The notes under the pieces: generated by a model
The model's database searches: none
The model's input: only the letters and a program-made list of their open reading frames with translations
What the model was told of the DNA's origin: nothing
Shown: piece after piece, positions 55,037 through 64,000 of the stretch
Layout: every line of letters begins with the position of its first letter
Numbering within the stretch: position 1 is the stretch's first letter
Source of the DNA: Amoebophrya sp. A120
Lineage: Eukaryota > Sar > Dinophyceae > Syndiniales > Amoebophryaceae
NCBI GenBank assembly: GCA_905178155.1
Contig: CAJINV010000001.1
Location: 155,079 to 219,078, forward strand
DNA: 64,000 nucleotides
Direction: 5' to 3'
Translations under genes and position numbers: made by a program

Positions 55037-58000
55037 TCAGATGTAGATTTGCGCGGCCCGGTCTGCCAGTGCGGCAACGGCGCTCGTCGTGCGGCCTTCG
55101 TCTTGTTCTTGAGCTGATTTCATTCTGTTCAACCGTTCCATTTCGGCGAGCGCTGCAGCCTTTACCGTGGTCCGCGCGTTGCGCTCTTTGCCCATAACAA
55201 CGGCTTCTTTCTGCGAGATCCAGCGGTGCAGTTCTTCGTGGTGTGCTGGTTCTTCTTTGCCAACCTGATGGCTGGTGGTGTACGAGCCGCCCTTGATGAT
55301 GTCGCCTGCAAGAACTTGTTTCGGGATGCGAAAGTGGTCACCGGCCTCGGCGACGATCCGAGCCTTCCACTCGTCGGACCATTCGTTGTTGCCCACACCA
55401 CTTCATTCAGTGCAAAAGTACTACCGCACTCGTTCTCGTAGTAATTGCAGGCGTGCATCTGCATGACTTGACAAAGCTCGCTTCGTAGGTCAATGAGCAA
55501 TACAGACTCCATTTTTCTAGGTGAAAAATCTTGCAATGCAATTTCTACCAATACGATAGTTTTTCTATGCATAAACTGCCCTGAACCACGTCCGCCACTG
55601 GGCCCCCCATGTCGCTGCCGCCGTGATCGTGCCCCGCCTGCGCGGGAAGCACCTGATGTACCAGTAATACCGTATGATTGTCATGATCATGAATGACTGT
55701 ATTGGACACAGTGCCATTCTCCTTCTTTTCAACATCGATGATACTGATAGGCTCTCTTCATCAGCACGGACACGGTTTGTTCCATGTACAGTACTATCGT
55801 TCCCGCTCCTAGGCTTTTTATGCAGACTACTACAAAACTGAAATTGAAGAGAAGACCTCACCATAAAACAATGAAAACACAAAGTACTACATGGCGATAC
55901 ACATACGTTACCTTCACCCCGTCCCTGTAGGTGACCGTCAAGTAGACCCAGAGTTTTCATGCAAGAAAAAAAACTTTTGTGGCGGTAGTCCCATGTATAT
56001 CGAATAAATTTCTCATGCGCCACTATCTTTAGTGTGTATGGTTGTCCCTGATGAGAAGAGTAAGAGACCACTCTGATTGACTATTTCATCCTGCGTGGCC
56101 ATACGCGTCAGCGTGACTGTGTTGCATGTTCCGCTTTAAAAATATGCATATGGCTCTTATTCAGATTAAAAACGATCGTCTACAAAGTTTCTCCTGGATA
56201 GTTCCTGCCAGCGCTTTACCGTCATCATCGTCATGCCCGTGGACTCCGCGGACAGAAACGCACTCCGCGCGTTTCTATTTTTCATGCCCAGCGCCTGCTT
56301 CTCGATGATCCTTTGCAGTTCGAAGTGGGCGGCCTCCAGCGTTTGGACCTCCTTCGACACGATGGGCGCCAGAATGTCCCACTGTGCGAAAATATGCTCT
56401 GCAAAAGTATCACATTCGTTTTCGTACTAATTGCACATGATAAATCTTGTTTTATCTTACCCGAAGCTGCACCTGCATTTGCAAATTCTAATTCCATCTT
56501 TCTTTCTGAAAAACTTGGTTGTAAAAATGCAACTTATACGAGTACGATGCAATATGCTTTTGCAATTCATAGTACACCCGGTTGGCGACCAGCTGGTTGA
56601 GCCAGAACAGGCTGGTGAAGGAAAAAGTGTTAATATCCGACGAGGACGGGGTATCCAATGCAGCTTGTCCTGTACTACTAGTTGTTTCCTCGTCAGCAAC
56701 ATCCTCTTCAAAGCACCGGTCCTCGGTTCTGGCCAACACGCGCCGTTTCTGCTCCTCGAAAGTCAATTCTTCGCTTATTTCATCTTCCAGGACCGGTTCG
56801 AGTGTCATTTTATCTCCTCCTTTCTTCGCATTCGCAGTTGTCGGGAGCAAAATGCTGGCGGTAGTTCTTTTCGAGGAAAGTGCGTTTTTAATATTTTGTG
56901 ATGCCGCCACGCCAGTGGCTGTTTTCGATGTCCTCGTGCACGGTTTCTTCTTGTTCCTATTTGTATTTCCTCCTTCACTTTCCCCGCCCGACAGCCCCGG
57001 GTTTTCCAGCGCTTTTGGCACGGTTGCGAATGCGTAAAACGGGATGTGCACGGAAAACCGCGTGTCGTCAACGCCAAACCAGAAAACCCCGCCGACCTCG
57101 TTCGGCAGCCAGTGCCGCATTTCCGCGACAAAGTGCCACGCGGTTTGCTGCGTCCCGATAGACCGCTCGTTGGCGTAGGATTCGCCGGAGTAGTATGAAG
57201 ATGAATAAAAGCCTCCCTTGCTCCCTATAACCGAAACAAACTGCTGAATTTGCATAAGTACACAGCTCTGTAGTTTTGCAGTCACGGATTGCAGCCAGAT
57301 GGTGCAGATCGTTGGCCTGTCTCAGGGTCAGGGCATGTGCGTCTTCTAGTTGTATATTTAGAATAGCACATGCCTGCGCCAGCCTGTTCTGTACTTAGCT
57401 GGTGCACCAGCTGCAGCATGAGTAGAAGTAGTAGTAGAAAAAGAAATCGCTGGCATTATAACGATTTGCGGCGACAAATGAAACGTGGTTGCAACAGTTT
57501 TTCTTTTCAAAATTGTATACAAGAAGGAGGTACGCTTTTTCCTCAGGAGATACGTAAGACCAGGACAACGGCCGATCGCGGTAGTTTGCGCGCCATGGGC
57601 CCATACCGACGTCAGAATTCATCTTCAGAGCGGAATCCTCGAAGCTGTTTCGCATTCCAAGCATCAGGTCCTTGGCGGCGAGCTGTAAAATGGATTGGAA
57701 TCGGAAGACCATGACTCGGTGACGCCGGACTTCTGGTTGTTCTGCCCTTAATTCATTGCATTCTAATTTCACGTGTTGCCTAGGCCTACTTACAACTTTT
57801 TGCACAGCATCATTCCACCTTCAATACCTTCTTTTTCACCGGGACGGAGAGCGGCATGCGCGTAGTCGCGCTCGTGATGTTTGCACCGAGCACGTACTTC
57901 TCATACTTCTTTTCGAAATCCGGAATGCTTGTCACCCGGCTGAAGAAGGACCAAACCCGTGCGTCCGACCAGCGGGCGCCAGTGAAGCTGATGGGATCGT

Positions 58001-59784
58001 ATGCCTGGGCCCAGTTGAACGGCTCTCCCTTGGACGGGTCATACAGGCCGACCTGGATTTTTGTTTTTCATTCTTCTTCTTGTACAGCTTATTTTAGGAA
58101 AAGATTAGCCTGAAGAAAAAGATGATAATGATATAAGAAACGGAAAATTCTCAGGTGTACTACAGCTACAGTGCATAAACCTTCACCTTGGAAAAGTATC
58201 TATGAGTATCCTCGAAAGAACAAGCCAAAGTCGCCACAATGTGGACTCAACTTGTTTCCAACTTGATGCACTATTTTTTTACCTTTGTCGCGAAACTTTC
58301 CACATCGGGCGCGGCCCGGCAGTTTGCAGTGTCCTTGACGTCAAAGGTCGTGATTCGTGCCTGGTTCGCGTGCCCAGCCACATGCCCGTCGGGGACCTTC
58401 ACCGCCACCCAGACGGCCCCCTTTTCGTACTTGCCCTTCCCGTATGAGAGAGCACAAAATGCTCTCCCCCTCCTCTGGAACATGAAGGCGAGGCCAGTGT
58501 TTCTGGCCTCACCTTGACAGAGGCAGTACCACAGATCATGTAGTGCCTTTATTCGCATGACATAAGTAAGTAGACATACTATCCGTTTCTGCATGACAAA
58601 TAAGGGGGAGACAAAGTAGTGGCTCACTCTCATATCCCGATCATTTCCAGAATCCACACCTCCGTCGGGTCGGCCAGCGTGAAAGACTCTTATCAAATGC
58701 AAAAGTGTCTGGGTCTGGAGATTTGTGATGCTAAAACAACCGCACCGACACTGCCATTGTCCAGCATAGCTTTGGAGGCAAGCCTCCGCAGGCTCTGGAG
58801 ATTTGTGATGCAAGTCAGGGAACTACAGTGCGCACACTGTAATGCACTGCCAAGTATGACAGGTTTTTCCGTGGTTCTGAGTTGCGTATTCCGCATGAGA
58901 AACTGCGTTTTTGCATGACAGGCAAGAGGTGCTCTTTGCGGCCACGCAATACAGAGCTCAGAGTCATGCCCGACTAGCATGACAAACCCACACTCTTCCA
59001 GACCCAGACATTTTTGCAGTTGATAACTCCCCCTCGGAAGCATATCCTTTTTTCTCAACCAAGGCCGGCATGATCTGGAGGGCCTCCTGCACGGTCTTCG
59101 CCCGCTGCAACGTCGTCCAGATCAAGTTCCCGTAGTCCATCACTTATGCACTGCAAAAGTATCGCATTCGTAGTAAAAGTGATTGCAGTCATGCATCGTT
59201 TTCATTAAGGGCATGGGCAATCCGCATTTCAAGTTAAGTGCATTTCTCACCACGCCAAGCAAATTTAATATTTTTGTGCTTGTGATGCTATTACTACCTA
59301 CGTACTAGTACGATACTGTTGCAATTCATATCACGGCCCCGGGCTGGCCCTGCGTCAAAATCGGTACGCCGCCAAAGGTGGTTTCGCCAATCGTGAGCTG
59401 GTACTCGTTCATGTTACCCACCACGTCGTACGTGGCGGTCGGCTCGGGGATTTCTCCCAGATACATCCCGGAATCCCAGTCGTAGATTTTCTTCACCGTC
59501 CCCGCGGGGATGTTTTCCCGCTTTTTGTACCGGCCCAGCGAGCCGTACAGGCCGGCACTGTCGGCGGCGTAGGAATACAGCGTCGCTCCGTCGGTACTCG
59601 CGCCTGGTGTGACAATCAGGTTCGTGCAAGCGTCGGTAAAAGTAGTTCCGGCTTGGAATATCAACAGTAGGTGGAGCAGACTTCTCAAGGCTGCTACAGC
59701 CGCTGCGCCACTGGTCGTGGTCGACGCTGCACCAGAGCCGGCTCCGCAACTACATGCTGAAATCTGGTGACCGCGAACGCGCAT
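55037..59784 (-). CDS. Peptidase family C69 dipeptidase with C-terminal extension
   Basis: An N-terminal-nucleophile dipeptidase of family C69 (secreted PepD type). The start at 59784 is followed by a hydrophobic segment (LRSLLHLLLIF), then DACTNLIVTPGASTDGATL, whose Cys is the predicted nucleophile exposed by autoprocessing. In-order matches to the family: YQLTIGETTFGG, YGNLIWTTLQRAKT, YASEGE then FTLADPTEVWILE, VWVAVKVPDGH with HANQARITTF, PLSVPVKKK joined to LAAKDLMLGMRNSFED, DVGMGPWRANYRDRPLSW, and SYANERSIGTQQTAW with GGVFWFGVDD. About 120 disordered residues interrupt the domain before FSFTSLFWLNQLVANRVY. A His/Asp-rich and charged extension (about 180 residues) follows the family's usual end. 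About 846 aa are predicted. Four introns are canonical GT-AG and five are introners. Probably secreted or vacuolar. Confidence 0.88.
55404..55573 (-). mobile_element. Family A introner in the dipeptidase gene
   Basis: The left end CATTCAGTGCAAAAGTAC pairs with ATAGTTTTTCTATGCATA. The duplication is degraded (AGT remains). Excision keeps the frame (GGC AGT GGT GTG). Confidence 0.75.
55752..56183 (-). other. Canonical GT-AG intron of the dipeptidase gene
   Basis: The donor AACTTT|GTAGACG and acceptor AAGAGAG|CCTATC keep the frame. The acceptor choice is the least certain of the four. Confidence 0.55.
56393..56571 (-). mobile_element. Family A introner in the dipeptidase gene
   Basis: The left end TATGCTCTGCAAAAGTATCA pairs with ATATGCTTTTGCAATTCATA. 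The duplication is diverged. Excision joins GTG TAC to GCA CAG TGG in frame. Confidence 0.82.
57241..57553 (-). other. Canonical GT-AG intron of the dipeptidase gene
   Basis: The donor TCTTAC|GTATCTCC and acceptor AATTCAGCAG|TTTGTTTCG are phase 0. No inverted repeat. Confidence 0.75.
57683..57827 (-). other. Canonical GT-AG intron of the dipeptidase gene
   Basis: The donor AAAAAGAAG|GTATTGAAG and acceptor CATTTTACAG|CTCGCCGCC are phase 0. The joint reproduces the conserved C69 sequence around a Lys-Lys-Leu. Confidence 0.85.
58053..58282 (-). other. Canonical GT-AG intron of the dipeptidase gene
   Basis: The donor GCGACAAAG|GTAAAAA and acceptor AAAATCCAG|GTCGGCCTG are phase 0. The joint gives FATKVGLYDP as expected for the family. 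Confidence 0.85.
58443..58634 (-). mobile_element. Family C introner, TCCCG duplication
   Basis: The left end TATGAGAGAGCACAAAATGC pairs with GTGGCTCACTCTCATA. TCCCG is perfect. Frame kept. Confidence 0.93.
58691..59025 (-). mobile_element. Family B introner, ACTC(T/C) duplication
   Basis: The left end TATCAAATGCAAAAGTGTCT pairs with ACATTTTTGCAGTTGATA. Flanks are ACTCT/ACTCC. Frame kept. The interior (58800-58980) closely resembles that of the element at 43484-43737. Confidence 0.93.
59145..59330 (-). mobile_element. Family A introner, TCAC(T/G) duplication
   Basis: The left end TATGCACTGCAAAAGTATCG pairs with CGATACTGTTGCAATTCATA. Flanks are TCACT/TCACG. Frame kept. Confidence 0.93.
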
Positions 59785-60454
59785 CTTATTGATTTTTGTG
59801 TTTCTCCGCTTGTTTGTTGTACGTTCCGTTTGAGCCAGTCGCAGTCAAAGAGAAGTAGGTATCAAGATAAACTAAGTGCTTGTAAGTGCTCCAGCTTCTC
59901 TGGCATTCCGAGAAAGAAAATCAACAGCCAACAGCAAAACATTGGTCATTGATGTGTTCGACGTAGCCGTACCAGAAAAGCACGAGGAGCAGAGAAAAGA
60001 CATCGTGTTTTGAGTCATTCCATTCTAAGCGGCACAACTCCAACGGAAAAGAACAGGAAAACGATGGCTCCCTTGTCTTCGAATCGCTGTTGTATCTTCT
60101 CCAGATTCATTTTTCTGTTTGATGATGCAGATAGTGCAGTTTAAAGAACGACCAAGCTCCACGTTTGCGTTTCGTACTTCTTAGCAGGTCACCACACGAC
60201 AAAGTACAGATTTGCATACCAGGAAAAGAGCAGGCACTACAACATATCTACTAGGTCGACTAGCTTAATATTTTACAGTTCCAAAGTGGATGAGCAGACC
60301 CGGCGCAATGCGTGCGCCCCCCAAGGGGACCACTGATGCAAGGAAGTTCTTCTTCCACCGTCCGTCTGTCTCCGTTCTAGTTCTTTACTTTTTTGTTTCC
60401 TAGAATATTAACACGACCACACACAGCACTGGTGACAACTGCACAACATTATAT
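59785..60454. other. Intergenic spacer, dipeptidase 5' side
   Basis: About 670 bp, AT-leaning. It should hold the dipeptidase promoter and the 3' end of the methyltransferase gene. No other feature recognised. Confidence 0.6.
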
Positions 60455-63400
60455 TCAATTCCACGCGAGCACTTCCTCTCGGAAGTTGGTCCTCACCCGG
60501 GCGATTGCCGCCTCGATGTCGCCGTAGGAGTAAGTTATCCAGTTCGTCGCGTTGTCGCTTTTTCTCGCCAAGCGAAAGTCAAAGCCTAAAGGATTTGGAT
60601 TTATTTCTATTTCAGCATTACATTCTTGTGTGGCCCTTGAAGTCGTGGACCACGTAGCAGGTGAAGTTCCCTTTCCCAACAGCATCCGCCGCAGGTGTCC
60701 CGCCTCCCAGTCTCCCAGCTGGAAATCCGGTGGCATCATGATGGACTGATTCTTCCCGTTTGCGATGCAGTGCAAGGTCGGGAACAACCTGGCGTGGCGC
60801 ACCAGACTCCAGGCCACGCCCGCGGGCATGTAGCGCTGGTTTACCCACGCAACTTCGCCGGAAACGTTATCGGACTCGTAGCTGCCTCCGTAAAACTTGT
60901 GCCCCGCCTTGCTGGTGCCGAACAGGTCCCGGAGCGCGTAGAAGCAGTTGCGCTGCTCCGCCGGGGGCTGGCGGTGGTGGAAAAACTTTTTGAAAAATTC
61001 GCCTGGGACGTCCATGTGGTCGCCCTCGGCGAAGACCGCGAGGACTTCGACCCGAATGAAGGTGTCTGCATCGATCTGGTACAGGCCAGATTTCTTGTCC
61101 ACGGCTGCATAGAGGAAATCCCGGAACCCGCTCAGCGTGTTGCAGATCGACTTCTCCAGATCCAGCTTCAGCACGACTTTCAGGGACCTTCGCTTCCACG
61201 CGCAATGGTGTCTGCGATTGTATTTCCGGAAGTGGTAGTTGACGTGCTCGAATTGCACCCAGTGCGGATCAACATCTGCACAGAAGGCTTGGTCTTCATC
61301 CTCCGTTTGCTGTTCTTCTTCTCCGTCCGTAGTTCTTGTTGGTGTTCTTGAATCGTCCTCGTCGTGTTCATCTTGTATCAATGGTTCGAGGTTTTCCATT
61401 GTTAGCTCCTCATCCTGTTCAACATCACCCGATGTCGTTTGGTGGTTGGACGAGGAGGATTTGTAGTTCTTTCTCGTCCCGCGACCACTCTTCCTTACGT
61501 AGAAGAGCCGCCCCCACTGGACCACACGACCCGCTCTTGCTCTATTTTTTCTTGAAGATGCCCTGAGTACAGGTGGTGCATCACCTACATTGCTGTCGTC
61601 CAAAATGGTGGAAGAAGTGGTTTTCAAATGCGAGGGTCGTTGTGCAGGACGATCGTCGTGCTCATGCCGCCGCGGGTCTGTCCTCTCTACTGCGCCAGGA
61701 TTATGCATAGCATCGTCATTCCCGGTCGTTTTACTATTCTCCGCCTCCTCGTCGAGTTCTGCTAGCACATCCCGTTTCTTTTTTCGCATATGCAAAGCAA
61801 ATATGTTCTCCGGTTCTGGAAACTTGTAATGCTGGATTGGGAATAAGAAATGCTCTGTGGTGCACATCGAAGCATGAGAAGTACAGCAGTGTCTGCGCTG
61901 CTTAGTGTTGCGCTTTCCGCATGACAAACTGCACTTTTGCATGACAAACAAAAGGGTCTCTTCTTAACACGCATCGCAAACTCAAACTCTTCAGTCATGC
62001 CAGACACGCATGACAGACCTTGCATTATCCTTCCAGACATCCAGGGTGGATATCTGCATTCGATATCGCAGGTAGTTCCGCAGCACTTCGTCCAGGGATT
62101 TTTTCACAGTCCAGGCGAGACCGTACCCCTCGGTTCGGGGGGAAAATGCGTTTCGTAAAGCAGAGTTCGCCTGCTCCAACACGTGATACACCTCGTAGAG
62201 CCCAGAATTGTCTTTGAAGTCGTTCTATGCAGTGAAAAAAAAATATTTCCGGGTCGGACAAAATTCTGCAGCTCTTGGTTTATTTCCAGAACCAGATCTT
62301 CATGCAAGGTATATTACATGACAATCTTCTGCAGCTGCAGTTTGTTTTCCAGACCCAGACGCATTTATTTCATTTGCATTTCATACATTCATCACTGCAG
62401 TCAGCGGCCAAGCGTCCTCCTTGTGATCATCCTCGTCGCCGTCATCAGTGGTTTTACTAGTACCACGATCATTTCCAAGACCTCCAGTCTTTTGCGCTGA
62501 CCAGAGCGCGAGCAGATACAGCGTTAACTTGTCTTGCAGCCCCGGATTGTGCACGACCGCGCTGTCTGAACTGTAAATATGTCTGGGTCTGGAAGGTTGC
62601 GAACTTGTGATGCATAGATACTTAGATCACACAAAAATCTGTCATGCTTGGACAGCAAATAAAGGAGCTCTTTGTCCTGTCGCCGAAACGAGGCGTTTGT
62701 CATGCGGATTAGGCATTGGGAAACCGTATCCAAACCTGTAATGCTAGGCCTTGCATGGCGCACCTTCTGTGTCAAGCAGACACAGCATCACAAACCTCAG
62801 CAATCTTCCAGACCCAGACATTTTTGCATTTGATACGCTGCGAGCGATGTGGATCGCATTCGCCAGTGCCATTTCGACGGAAAGCGTGTCGAAGCCCTGT
62901 TTGGCGGCAAGTAGTATCGCAAGAAAAAACTGCTTTACTGTAAACTTGGGATACATAGAACGGAACGCAAGTGTGTTTGTCTTGCTACACATGCAACGCA
63001 TTGGATTTTCCCTTAGGAAGCACGCATGCCAAGTTTTCTTTGTCATGTGTAACAAACTTGTGACGCAGATCTTGCAAAATCATCACAGTGAAACAGTTTT
63101 TTTGTGGGATAAGTAGCGAGAAGTAGCCAATATTGGCCCCCGCATCGAGAAACAGTGTGTCGCTGTGAAAGGAAAAAAGTGTGTATACAGAGTAACTCTA
63201 CAACTTTTGGACGAAAAGGATTATGCAACTGTGTTTGGCATATGACACCTGTCATGCGCAGATAGTACAACGTGCGAACACGTAAATTAGTATATGAAAT
63301 AAGGAACGGCGCTGATGTTGCACCATGTCTAACATGACGAGCATGAAAAGAGTAAACTGTAAACATGGATTCTCTGCATCACAGGGAATTGTAGTACACG

Positions 63401-63913
63401 ACTGTACACAGGTTTTTTCTCTTGATAGTCCTCGGGATGTGCGTACTGCTGGAGCAGATTTTTGATCAAGAAACTTCCCTGCTGCTCCCACTCCCCGGCA
63501 AAGAGGGCGCAAGAAGAAATGAGCCGGTCACGCTGGACAAAGTCGCTGTAGGTCGCAATCCGAAAATCGTGCACTGTGTCCGCCACCAACTCGGCGGCAC
63601 GGAAGCTCGGATGCGCGGTGGTCGCAGATGACGCAGGAGCGCGAGCTGAGGGGCGTGGAGCTGCGGCAGTCGTTTTTGTGTTCCCGTCGGCGCTCGAGGG
63701 TTCGTCAGCAGTTGCAATTATATGCAGTAAAAAACAAGGCGGCACAGGTGTAGAAGCTTTTATTGTCCTCAGAGGTCTTGGCGCGACAGACTCAGCATCA
63801 GCTGCAACAGCCCTACCACAAAAAGAAAGAACACGCCGGCCCGGGAACATGTAAAATATATATAGACCCGGGAAAGGTAGAAATTGCCCGAAAGTACTGA
63901 AATCGTGAAGCAC
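60455..63913 (-). CDS. FkbM-type SAM-dependent methyltransferase
   Basis: Six exons joined across five introners give 754 codons in one frame. The joined exons 1-3 contain PEDTLFLDAGANIGYFSLL, a textbook SAM-binding motif I of FkbM methyltransferases, then LAAKQGFDTLSVEMALANA with the acidic ribose-binding Glu. After the next joint comes VVHNPGLQDKLTLYLLALW, the usual following strand. An acidic, Ser-rich insertion of about 200 residues (about 61780-61300) then separates this half from the catalytic-domain remainder, which contains KVVLKLDLEKS, like the Lys-Asp-(Val/Leu)-Glu motif of the family. A short hydrophobic N-terminus could be an anchor; the start could also be the Met at about 63850. 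Substrate unknown; relatives methylate glycans or small molecules. It ends at TGA 60455. Confidence 0.72.
61789..62065 (-). mobile_element. Family B-like introner, TCGCA duplication
   Basis: The left end TATGCAAAGCAAATATGTTC pairs with GGATATCTGCATTCGATA. TCGCA is perfect. Excision gives CTG CGA AAA AAG in frame. Confidence 0.92.
62226..62385 (-). mobile_element. Family B variant introner, C(G/A)TTC duplication
   Basis: The left end TATGCAGTGAAAAAAAAATA pairs with TATTTCATTTGCATTTCATA, with CAGACCCAGAC beside it. Flanks are CGTTC/CATTC. Frame kept. Confidence 0.88.
62565..62835 (-). mobile_element. Family B introner, CGCTG duplication
   Basis: The left end TCTGAACTGTAAATATGTCT pairs with ACATTTTTGCATTTGATA. 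CGCTG is perfect. Frame kept (CGC AGC GCG GTC). Confidence 0.93.
62915..63111 (-). mobile_element. Family D introner, AGTAG duplication
   Basis: The left end TATCGCAAGAAAAAACTGC pairs with GTTTTTTTGTGGGATA. AGTAG is perfect. It interrupts the codons just after the SAM motif; excision restores TCG CTA CTT GCC. Confidence 0.94.
63164..63427 (-). mobile_element. Introner splitting the SAM-motif exon, GTC-type duplication
   Basis: The left end TGTGAAAGGAAAAAAGTGTG pairs with CACAGGTTTTTTCTCTTGATA. Flanks are GTCGC/GTCCT (3 of 5). Excision joins CCC GAG GAC to ACA CTG TTT in frame. Confidence 0.82.
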
Positions 63914-63929
63914 TTTATCACTCCCCGCG

Positions 63930-63983
63930 TACCCTTACCCGAAACCACTCCAGCGATACCCTTACCCGAAACCACTCCAGGGT
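63930..63983. repeat. 27-bp tandem repeat at the window edge
   Basis: TACCCTTACCCGAAACCACTC occurs at 63930 and 63957, followed by TTTCCCGG repeats that run off the window. Possible start of a longer satellite. Confidence 0.7.
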
Positions 63984-64000
63984 TTCCCGGTTTCCCGGTT

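Noticed and set aside
9357-63111. CRISPR-like spaced repeats from the recurrent GCATGACAAAT motif
   Set aside because: Occurrences lie in inverted pairs inside introns at irregular distances, with no spacer-repeat periodicity, and the genome is eukaryotic.

Overview
The window is nuclear DNA of a eukaryote, most likely a parasitic dinoflagellate of the Syndiniales (Amoebophrya-like). The reasons are: intron-split genes with almost every intron being a short transposon-like element; a 15-base exact match to the 3' part of the dinoflagellate spliced leader (13616-13630); long same-strand gene runs; and no bacterial features. The genus is inferred from published reports of 'introner elements' with inverted repeats and non-canonical splicing in Amoebophrya, not from a database search.

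Layout. 1-3708: GC-rich repeat DNA, then an abrupt AT-rich block. Two plus-strand genes of unknown function follow (3709-8091 and 8880-12230), separated by a block of decameric repeats. At 12.2-14.2 kb the transcription direction switches (convergent). From there every gene is on the minus strand: two head-to-tail paralogues of an unknown membrane-anchored protein (copy A 14174-21729, copy B 24694-37667), a repeat-rich spacer, a 1,827-residue Patched/NPC1-type RND transporter (41826-50071), a spacer with a 2.6-kb minisatellite, a family C69 dipeptidase (55037-59784) and an FkbM-type methyltransferase (60455-63913).

Main result. About fifty introns are short inverted-repeat elements of at least six sequence families. 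All have TAT...ATA termini; 19 are bounded by a perfect 5-bp target-site duplication and about twelve more by a 4-of-5 duplication. Removing each element plus one duplication copy restores the reading frame. I checked this arithmetically through all 11 elements of the transporter gene and all 5 of the methyltransferase. None of these junctions is GT-AG, yet the transporter and dipeptidase genes also hold ordinary GT-AG introns. The paralogues A and B are a natural experiment: two elements are shared at the same positions, at least six are private to A and about sixteen to B, so most were gained after the duplication. Different families share the internal motif GCATGACAAAT. A 434-bp near-perfect palindrome with an 8-bp duplication and a 2.8-kb element with TATAGACA termini sit in copy B as further, distinct insertions.

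The proteins do not form an obvious pathway. The transporter, the dipeptidase (secreted or endomembrane) and the paralogue pair (N-terminal hydrophobic segment plus C-terminal hairpin) are all membrane or secretory proteins. Coordinates of elements in the paralogues and the plus-strand genes may be off by one or two bases.
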